A stretch of 25,627 nucleotides of DNA, taken from a virus. This document shows positions 7,492 to 13,006 of this stretch, one piece after another (position 1 is the first letter of the stretch; each line of letters begins with the position of its first letter). The notes below the pieces were generated by a model. That model saw only the letters and a program-made list of their open reading frames with translations. It was not told the origin of the DNA and did no database searches. The stretch lies in the IMG/VR virus record IMGVR_UViG_3300007539_000182, positions 1-25,627 of that record, one strand, 5' to 3'. The position numbers and the translations under genes were made by a program.

Positions 7492-7791
7492 TTATTCCAA
7501 AATGATAGAAACCGAAGCGGTTCCAGTTTGCGCGGCTACAAAAATCGATGATGCACGTTGTGTATCGTTTTTCAATTCAAGTTCCAAATAATTGTTGGAT
7601 GTTACGAACGCTTTATGTGTACCAACCACACCGGAATCGGACGCGCCATTTTGCCCAACATACAAAGCGGTGGACGCTCCAATGGTGACACGTTTGGCGC
7701 CAAGTGGAAGAACGATTTCGGACTACGTGGTTCCAACGCTAACAACATATATGAATGGAAATGAATTTGATGATGATAAATCGGTAGCCAT
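7492..7791 (-). pseudogene. Small structural protein ORF broken by in-frame TAG
   Basis: Reading the minus strand from ATG at 7791 (SD AAAAGGATT) gives 22 residues starting MATDLSSSNSFPFIYVV, then TAG at 7725-7723, then 76 more in-frame residues (SEIVLPLGAKRVTIGAS, ALYVGQNGASDSG, NNYLELELKN, SIFVAAQTGTASVSIILE) to TAA at 7494-7492. Both halves look like one small beta-rich virion protein, and the downstream part has no obvious start of its own. It heads the minus-strand fibre unit. Options are a recent nonsense mutation, amber readthrough (one change from CAG would give Gln) or a sequencing error. TAG ends a few other genes here, so global recoding is unlikely. Confidence 0.6.
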
Positions 7792-7807
7792 AACAAAATC
7801 CTTTTGT

Positions 7808-7836
7808 TTGAAAATAGTATGAATTTAGTATATAAT
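7808..7836 (+). promoter_or_regulatory. Strong sigma70-type promoter for capsid operon
   Basis: TTGAAA (7808-7813), a 17-bp spacer and a perfect TATAAT (7831-7836) point towards the capsid gene. This is the best sigma70 promoter match in the window and would give a ~110-nt leader. The surrounding ~160 bp between divergent genes is very AT-rich; a leftward promoter for the fibre unit must lie here too, but I found only weak candidates (for example TATACT on the minus strand, overlapping this -10). Confidence 0.75.
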
Positions 7837-7875
7837 GTAACATATTGTGATAATATATCATAATATTATATATAT

Positions 7876-7913
7876 GTGTGGAAACGGTCACACCGGTTAA
7901 CAGTGGAATCCAC
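7876..7913 (+). other. Inverted repeats in capsid mRNA leader
   Basis: GTGTG (7876-7880) pairs with CACAC (7889-7893), and GTGGA-A-TCCAC (7903-7913) is a second short hairpin. Both lie in the predicted leader of the capsid transcript and could stabilise the mRNA or serve as protein sites. They are short, so this is tentative. Confidence 0.35.
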
Positions 7914-7952
7914 AAATTTATTTTTTCACTTTTAACAAATAGGATATAAAAA

Positions 7953-8882
7953 ATGTCTTTACAAGATTTAGATTTTGCCGGACTTGAAACCGGCGGTTTG
8001 CGCCTTGCGGCGATGATTGAAGCCGAAGTACGCGCACTTTTGGCCGATAACGCCTCCATTCGTCAATCCGGTGCTTTGCTTTTTGCTGGTGATGTTGCCA
8101 ATATTGGCTCGGATTCCATCACACTTCGTTTCGCTGGTTTAGATGGTTATGATGCTATGGCTTCCGCTTCCGATGGTGCTGATGTAAGCGCTTCACAACT
8201 CGAAATGGACACCGCAACAATCACAGTCGCACGTCAAGCACTTCGTTACGATATGACCGACCTCGCGAATTTGTCCGGGCTTGGATCCGATATTTCACCG
8301 TTTCGCTTAGCTGAAAGTATGGTTGGAGCGTTCGAAGCTCGTTTTATGGAAATCGTAGCGGCTACATTTGGAAGTTTTGGAACCAGTGTCGGAACATCCG
8401 GTGTTGATATGTCTATCGATGATTTTCTCGATGGTGTTTTCGCTTTGGAATTGGCCAACAATCCATCACAAATTTTTGCGGTATTACATCCACGTCAAAT
8501 TGCAGATCTACAAGCATCAATCCGCAATGAAGCCGCGAACGCTATAGCATTCAATTCAGCATCTCACGATATGTTGAAGATGATGGGACAAGGATATGTC
8601 GGTGATTTCCTTGGTGTTCAAATACATAAATCTTCTTATGTTGCGGAATCCGCTGGAAATAAACAAGGTGCTATGTTCAGCGCTGGTGCAATCGCATACG
8701 CAATCGGAACACCCGCGCCAATGGTTGGAGCCGGTGGCGAAGTAAGACCAGCCGGAACACCAATCGTTGTTGAATATCAACGTGATGCATCCAAAGGATT
8801 GACCGAAATCATTGGAACCGCTTATTGTGGTGCTGGTATCGTTGAAGATGCGCGTGGTGTACTCGTTTCAACGGATGCATAA
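7953..8882 (+). CDS. Major capsid protein (probable HK97 fold)
   Basis: A 309-aa protein in the size range of compact HK97-fold shell proteins. Supporting segments are an Ala-rich N-terminal helix (LRLAAMIEAEVRALLADNAS), TITVARQALRYDMTDLANLS with an E-loop/P-domain feel, FEARFMEIVAATFGSFGTS, the A-domain stretch IFAVLHPRQIADLQASIRNE (about 169-188), and GMxFSAGAIAYAIGTPAPMV-like residues near the end. It has its own strong promoter and a terminator behind it, as expected of the most abundant virion protein. Arg codons are nearly all CGT/CGC with no CGA, unlike neighbouring genes, consistent with high expression. The SD is a modest GGAT. Confidence 0.85.
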   Translation: MSLQDLDFAGLETGGLRLAAMIEAEVRALLADNASIRQSGALLFAGDVANIGSDSITLRFAGLDGYDAMASASDGADVSASQLEMDTATITVARQALRYDMTDLANLSGLGSDISPFRLAESMVGAFEARFMEIVAATFGSFGTSVGTSGVDMSIDDFLDGVFALELANNPSQIFAVLHPRQIADLQASIRNEAANAIAFNSASHDMLKMMGQGYVGDFLGVQIHKSSYVAESAGNKQGAMFSAGAIAYAIGTPAPMVGAGGEVRPAGTPIVVEYQRDASKGLTEIIGTAYCGAGIVEDARGVLVSTDA

Positions 8883-8900
8883 TATCTGATTTTTCTGATT

Positions 8901-8977
8901 AAAATCGGATCGGTTTGGGGGAATTTCCTCCTTTTTCCCCAAGCCATCTTTTTGGTTTGGGGTACCTTTCCGATTTT
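8901..8977 (+). terminator. Terminator/attenuator-like structure after capsid gene
   Basis: GGTTTGGGG (8912-8920) pairs with CCCCAAGCC (8937-8945), a 9-bp stem with one G-U, followed by T5 at 8949-8953: an intrinsic terminator. A second GGTTTGGGG (8954-8962) can pair with the same CCCCAAGCC, so the two hairpins exclude each other. An outer helix AAAATCGGA (8901-8909) / TCCGATTTT (8969-8977) can enclose both. Probably limits readthrough from capsid into later structural genes; switching behaviour is inferred. Confidence 0.65.
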
Positions 8978-9006
8978 TCACTTTTTTATTTTGCAAAGGA
9001 GGAAAC

Positions 9007-9645
9007 ATGCAAAATCAACCTTGGACTGGCTACCAAGCCAAAAAACAAACTGCCATTCCAGAAAAACCCAATCATCCGTTTTGGTTGATGCATCATCCAA
9101 TGACATGTTGGGAATTGGTCGAAATCGATGATGAAAACTATCGATGGCTTCCAACATTTCGACATTTGAGAGAATTACCCGGTTGTAATGCGGTTCGAAT
9201 GGTACCGAATGGACGTGGCGCCGATTCAACAATGGCACGTGTCCAAATGATGGATAACGGCTTTGAAATATTGGATTTGGAATTTGGATATCAACAAAGA
9301 TTTCAATCACGATATGGTGGATGGATCTACAAAGAAATTTGGGCAACACCAAAAGTCATTGGAAATCGTGTCATATGGAATTTCGACCATAAATCATTCG
9401 ATGAATGGAGGATGAAATTATTGGATGATGGTGTATTACCACAACCGGATGTCGATGTTTTGGATGTACTGATTGAACGTCAAGAAAGACGAATAGAAAG
9501 AAATGCACAACGTGGACACATTCCACACGTACAAAAACAAATCGCTTTGGAAGAAAAAAAATTGGAACATATGAAAAAAGCGAAAGATTTGTTGTATAAT
9601 GATAAACAGGATGAATCGACATCCAAAAAGAGAAAGAAAGCATGA
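9007..9645 (+). CDS. Hypothetical structural protein with C-terminal coiled coil
   Basis: A 212-aa protein I cannot assign to a family. The first ~140 residues form a mixed domain rich in Trp and aromatics (NHPFWLMHHPMTCWELVEID, NGFEILDLEFGYQQRFQ). The last ~70 are a charged helix (VLIERQERRIERNAQRG, IALEEKKLEHMKKAKDLLYN) ending in a basic SKKRKKA tail. The SD AAAGGAGGAAA (8995-9005) is ideal but has an exact 11-nt complement in the preceding terminator loop. Its position between capsid and head-tail connector genes suggests a head or head-completion protein, by inference. The stop overlaps the next start as ATGA. Confidence 0.65.
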   Translation: MQNQPWTGYQAKKQTAIPEKPNHPFWLMHHPMTCWELVEIDDENYRWLPTFRHLRELPGCNAVRMVPNGRGADSTMARVQMMDNGFEILDLEFGYQQRFQSRYGGWIYKEIWATPKVIGNRVIWNFDHKSFDEWRMKLLDDGVLPQPDVDVLDVLIERQERRIERNAQRGHIPHVQKQIALEEKKLEHMKKAKDLLYNDKQDESTSKKRKKA

Positions 9646-9785
9646 AAGAAAAAGAATACAATAAAAAATATCGAGCGGTACAGAGAATGGCGGATCGTTT
9701 GGTAAAACAAAACCCAAGTATTAGTTATACGGAGGCACGACAAGCGGCGCAAAAAATCGCACAACGTCATGACTCTAAAAAATAG
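9642..9785 (+). CDS. Small basic hypothetical protein (47 aa)
   Basis: A short gene whose ATG overlaps the upstream stop as ATGA, encoding 47 aa that begin MKEKEYNKKYRAVQRMADRL and end AQRHDSKK. It is charged and helical, with the pattern NPSISYTEARQAAQKIAQRH suggesting two short helices. It ends in TAG. Translational coupling to the preceding gene and conserved-looking composition support it as real. No function can be assigned. Confidence 0.6.
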   Translation: MKEKEYNKKYRAVQRMADRLVKQNPSISYTEARQAAQKIAQRHDSKK

Positions 9786-9818
9786 AGATTATCTTAACCA
9801 TCAAAAAAGGATATAGAA

Positions 9819-10160
9819 ATGGCATCATATAATTCTAGTCAAGCGTTCAAAGTAGCTAGACATTTTCAATTCAAAAACGGTGTAAACATTGAAACAATAA
9901 CAGCGGACAAAAATCTTACATATAAAGATTCCATGTTTCAAGTTATTACAAATTCCAAAGGAAGTTCCGCAACAATCAAAACACCACCAAAAAAGGATGG
10001 TGCGGTATTCTTTTTTCGTAACGATGCTCTATCCGGACATGCTTATGTTATACAAGATGCCGATGGAAATCCTATCATTGGCGGCGCCGGTGTTGCGGCT
10101 GGTGAAAGTGCCATTGTCGTTTGTGATGGTTCATCTTGGGATATTTTATTACACGTATAA
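9819..10160 (+). CDS. Putative capsid decoration / virion surface protein
   Basis: A 113-aa beta-rich protein. Segments NIETITADKNLTYKDSMFQV, KDGAVFFFRNDALSGHAYVI and ESAIVVCDGSSWDILLHV give the repeating beta pattern of small phage decoration or fibre-type domains (core xITADKxLxxxDSxFQ ... GxxFFFxN ... ESAxVVCDGxSW). It has an SD AAAAAAGGA seven bases before the ATG and lies in the capsid region, so a shell-decorating role is the best guess. Alternatives are a small tail-spike-like protein or another head accessory. Confidence 0.5.
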   Translation: MASYNSSQAFKVARHFQFKNGVNIETITADKNLTYKDSMFQVITNSKGSSATIKTPPKKDGAVFFFRNDALSGHAYVIQDADGNPIIGGAGVAAGESAIVVCDGSSWDILLHV

Positions 10161-10171
10161 CGAGATAACAC

Positions 10172-10942
10172 ATGCCCGAATTATCAACCCCATACGCGCC
10201 ACGAATACGTGCGCCACAACTTATCGAAAGAGCCAAAACACAATTGGTTTCTTTGGATGTATATCGTGATGGTGCCAAAATTGATTTCACATCCGGTTTG
10301 TATTCCTTACAAGATCAGACCGGAAAATTTATTTTGGAAAATCAAAACGTGAATAAAGTGGATAGTTCGGCACAATACACCATCGCCGCTTCACAAGTAC
10401 CATCAACCACAACACTATCCGAAGGATGGATGGAAACGTGGAAAATAACGATTGGCACAACACAATACACATTCAAACGACCAGCGTATATTTGTTTATC
10501 ACCGATTTATCCAGTGATATCAGATATTGATTTAACAACATTGTATCCGGATTTGTCGAATCTACTTCCAACCGATGAAACATCATGGCAAAAGTGGATC
10601 GATGAATCGTGGTTTCAAGTGTTGAATCGTATTCGTATCGCCGGCCGGCTTCCATATTTGATTATGGATCCGCATGCTTTACGTGAACCACATATCAACC
10701 TTTGTTTATCTTTAATATGGCGCGCTTTACATAGTGCATTGGGCCAGAGTGAAGGAAGATATTTGGATCTTGCAAGGGAACATGAACGTGCGTTTGAACG
10801 TACATTTTCATCAATGAATTTTCGATATGATGAAGATGAGGACGGTGTAATGGATGACCCATATGAACGAACCGGTGGTGTATCTCAAATATATTTGTCC
10901 GATCCACCGCGCGCGTTTTATCGTCGTTTTGGGATGAGATAA
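10172..10942 (+). CDS. Probable head-tail adaptor/connector protein
   Basis: A 256-aa protein between the capsid genes and the tail terminator, the usual place of connector proteins that extend the portal. The first ~120 residues are beta-rich, with DVYRDGAKIDFTSGLYSLQD and WKITIGTTQYTFKRPAYI. The second half is helical, with DETSWQKWIDESWFQVLNRI, ALREPHINLCLSLIWRALHS and YLDLAREHERAFERTFSSM, the kind of helical bundle seen in gp6/gp15-type adaptors. It ends with a Pro/Arg-rich tail. The stop overlaps the next start as TAATG. The call rests on position and architecture rather than a recognised family motif. Confidence 0.6.
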   Translation: MPELSTPYAPRIRAPQLIERAKTQLVSLDVYRDGAKIDFTSGLYSLQDQTGKFILENQNVNKVDSSAQYTIAASQVPSTTTLSEGWMETWKITIGTTQYTFKRPAYICLSPIYPVISDIDLTTLYPDLSNLLPTDETSWQKWIDESWFQVLNRIRIAGRLPYLIMDPHALREPHINLCLSLIWRALHSALGQSEGRYLDLAREHERAFERTFSSMNFRYDEDEDGVMDDPYERTGGVSQIYLSDPPRAFYRRFGMR

Positions 10943-11391
10943 TGACAACAATCAGTGTATCCAATATTCAAGATCATGTAGCTACGGCCATCATTGGAAT
11001 TTCCGGTGGTGGATTTCGTCGTTCTACATTTCCGATTCTGATGTTTGGGAAAACACAACAAACCGTGGCACATTTGGCGTTTTCGATTGGTGCCAATGCT
11101 ACCAACGCCGTATCCGGTCGCCAAAGACCATCGGAAGGTGTTGAATGTATCACCCAAATCGAAGTACGTTTTTCATATCGAATTCGACCATTATCACAAA
11201 ATGATGACTATGATAATTTGCTAGACAAAGAACAATCAATCATCAAAGCGATATTGGACCGAACCGACACCGATTTATATGAATCCACACATTTTCGTTA
11301 TATAAACTCACAACGTGAAATATCGGATAGTGGAGAATATTTTTTTTCATCATCGTTTTTCGATGCATATCACTATTTACCTATAAATTAA
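10942..11391 (+). CDS. Probable tail terminator protein
   Basis: A 149-aa protein just before the tail tube gene, the typical position of the ring that stops tail-tube growth and joins the tail to the head. It has the beta-alpha-beta layout of the gpU-like class: VECITQIEVRFSYRIRPLSQ, a helix LLDKEQSIIKAILDR, and the final strands REISDSGEYFFSSSFFDAYH. The start overlaps the adaptor stop by one base. No cysteine or enzyme motif is seen. Assignment depends mostly on synteny. Confidence 0.6.
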   Translation: MTTISVSNIQDHVATAIIGISGGGFRRSTFPILMFGKTQQTVAHLAFSIGANATNAVSGRQRPSEGVECITQIEVRFSYRIRPLSQNDDYDNLLDKEQSIIKAILDRTDTDLYESTHFRYINSQREISDSGEYFFSSSFFDAYHYLPIN

Positions 11392-11406
11392 TAATTGGAG
11401 GCTTAC

Positions 11407-11910
11407 ATGGCTGAATCAACGAGTGTCGCGGTACGTCGCGACGGAACAATACGAATACTTGATGGTACCACACCAACACCAAATCAATACACCGTAGCAT
11501 ATGAGAATGGCGATTTTTCATTCACGGAGGAAAAAAGCGATCGTGTTGTGATTCGTGATCGTGGAACCATCGTTGGATTGAGACGCGCCGACGATCCGGT
11601 TTTGTCTTTTTCATTCACGGTTCATTTTCGCGAGCTTACCAATACATCATCGGATTCCATTATCGATTTCATTATGAAAACTGGTAACGCATCAATAAAT
11701 GTTAGCGCCGGCGGAAATGGTTATGAACAATATTTGGTGGATATCGAATTTGATGTTGATAAAACCGCAATCGGCGCCGAAGTTGTTGGCCATCGTGCTA
11801 CATTATCGAAATGTCTACTTACATATCAAGTATCCGAAGGGGATCCAGATAGCATTTCATTAACCGGTGAATGTTATGGTGGTATCGTAAGAAGTACATT
11901 TACACCATAA
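11407..11910 (+). CDS. Major tail tube protein
   Basis: A 167-aa protein, the size of a siphovirus tail tube subunit that polymerises around the tape measure. It is beta-rich with one central helix (SSDSIIDFIMKTGNAS), and its final segment KCLLTYQVSEGDPDSISLTG is typical of tube proteins (x-L-T-Y-x-x-x-EGDPDxIxLxG). I chose the ATG at 11407 because TTGGAGG (11395-11401) is its SD; extending to TTG at 11395 would consume that SD. The tail chaperone and tape measure follow, which fixes the identity well. Confidence 0.8.
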   Translation: MAESTSVAVRRDGTIRILDGTTPTPNQYTVAYENGDFSFTEEKSDRVVIRDRGTIVGLRRADDPVLSFSFTVHFRELTNTSSDSIIDFIMKTGNASINVSAGGNGYEQYLVDIEFDVDKTAIGAEVVGHRATLSKCLLTYQVSEGDPDSISLTGECYGGIVRSTFTP

Positions 11911-11950
11911 TTATATTTGATTCATTTTTTTATCGTCCAAAGGAGGAAAC

Positions 11951-12337
11951 ATGGAAGATAAACAACAAGTAAATTTGGGAAAATTTGGAATGGTGGACAT
12001 TGAATATCCGAAAAGCATTTCTATACTATTGGATATTGTCTTTGAACAATCATCCACCAATGGGAACCGTGCGAAATTTGGAAGATTATCGGCGGCGGCC
12101 ATCGGTGTTTTATGTCCATCCATTCGACCACCAAAATATTCGATGATGGATTGTGACCCGTTGATGTATGGCGCTACAATGCAAAAATATCTTTTGGACA
12201 ATGGTGTTTCATTGGGTGATATTATCACCGCCGGTTCCAAATGTTTGGTTTTGGCTGGTTCAAAAATACCATCAAATGACGAGGTCGAAGAAAGGGAAAA
12301 TTTTTCATCGGATCCCGTGGAGGAATCCAAAGAATAA
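11951..12337 (+). CDS. Tail assembly chaperone, zero-frame product (gpG-like)
   Basis: A 128-aa protein in front of the tape measure region, where siphoviruses encode a chaperone that coats the tape measure before tube assembly. It has a compact helical core (SISILLDIVFEQ, AKFGRLSAAAIGVLC, MQKYLLDNGVSLGDIITAG) and an acidic tail (NDEVEERENFSSDPVEESKE). A slippery heptamer near its end diverts part of translation into a second frame. It has the ideal SD AAAGGAGGAAAC. The name follows lambda G by function and genetic layout, not by residue match. Confidence 0.75.
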   Translation: MEDKQQVNLGKFGMVDIEYPKSISILLDIVFEQSSTNGNRAKFGRLSAAAIGVLCPSIRPPKYSMMDCDPLMYGATMQKYLLDNGVSLGDIITAGSKCLVLAGSKIPSNDEVEERENFSSDPVEESKE

Positions 12338-12540
12338 TACTTGATATCGAAAAAGATTGGAATCAAACACCGGGATGGTTTATTGGACTTGAAAAGGATT
12401 TACAGATTGATTTGATAGCTCATTATAGATTGTCAAGAATGGATCCAAAGCATATCCAGAAACGAAAAGAAAGATTGAAAAAAGAACGATTTTTGAAACA
12501 ACGCGAAAAATATTTACGAAAGGGATCCAATGGGATTTGA
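11951..12540 (+). CDS. Tail assembly chaperone, -1 frameshift product (gpGT-like)
   Basis: After codon 118 of the upstream frame, slipping back one base at A-AAT-TTT (12298-12304) opens a 78-codon extension to TGA at 12538-12540, giving a 196-aa fusion. The extension has no good start of its own and looks coding: IEKDWNQTPGWFIGLEKDLQ, LIAHYRLSRMDPKHIQ, then a Lys/Arg-rich tail. The aromatic W-x-x-x-PGWF ... LIAxYR pattern is typical of the T part of siphovirus G/GT pairs. The extension overlaps the next gene by 11 bp. Frameshift efficiency cannot be judged here. Confidence 0.8.
12298..12328 (+). promoter_or_regulatory. Programmed -1 ribosomal frameshift site
   Basis: The heptamer AAATTTT (12298-12304) is in the correct phase (A AAT TTT, P-site Asn and A-site Phe codons) and fits X-XXY-YYZ. 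Five bases downstream a small hairpin can form: GGAT (12310-12313) with ATCC (12325-12328), plus an inner CC/GG pair. Upstream, AAGGG (12292-12296) might act as an internal SD-like stimulator. Heptamer seen directly; activity inferred. Confidence 0.75.
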
Positions 12541-13006
12541 AATCAAAACATCATCCGGTCATACAATCAAAAGTCAATCCGGCGCTCTACGTATCTTTGA
12601 AGATGGATTAAATGATTTGTTGCGTCCATTGGAAAACGAAATGAAAATGTCGTTGGTTCCAATATTAAATCAAACGAAAAAAAATTGGCCATATGACCAC
12701 CGCCGGACACGAACACGAGAAAACAAACCACATTCGCGAGATATGTTTTTCATCAAGTCATCAAAAATTATCCAAGGTGGAAACATTGGATTGAAAGTGT
12801 CGATAAACAACAATGCACAATACGCATATATGATCAAAACGGCGATTGGATTCGAATCTGAAACAAAAGACAATCGCCGAGTTCCTCTTCCAAAAAATTC
12901 ACACGTATTTTCAAAACTATTGTATGACCCAATGAAAAACCAAGCGCAAAATATCGCTGAAAAAATGGCCAATGAATATTTGAAGATTGTAAGAAGGATA
13001 GCATAA
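12530..13006 (+). CDS. Tail-associated hypothetical protein
   Basis: A 158-aa protein between the tail chaperone and the tape measure. It has an N-terminal helix region (LRIFEDGLNDLLRPLENEMK), a central NWPYDHRRTRTRENKPHSRD basic stretch, a beta segment IIQGGNIGLKVSINNNAQYA followed by YMIKTA, and a C-terminal helix AQNIAEKMANEYLKIVRR. This layout recalls HK97 gp10-like neck/tail-completion proteins, although such genes usually lie before the tail tube, so the resemblance is only suggestive. The SD is AAGGGAT; the stop overlaps the tape measure start (TAATG). Confidence 0.6.
   Translation: MGFEIKTSSGHTIKSQSGALRIFEDGLNDLLRPLENEMKMSLVPILNQTKKNWPYDHRRTRTRENKPHSRDMFFIKSSKIIQGGNIGLKVSINNNAQYAYMIKTAIGFESETKDNRRVPLPKNSHVFSKLLYDPMKNQAQNIAEKMANEYLKIVRRIA

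Noticed and set aside
7492-7791. Phage-wide TAG-to-Gln recoding
   Set aside because: Several other genes end naturally in TAG and all large genes read through with the standard code, so only local suppression or mutation is tenable.
11395-11910. TTG start for the tail tube gene
   Set aside because: TTGGAGG is the SD for the ATG at 11407; using it as a start would leave no ribosome site.
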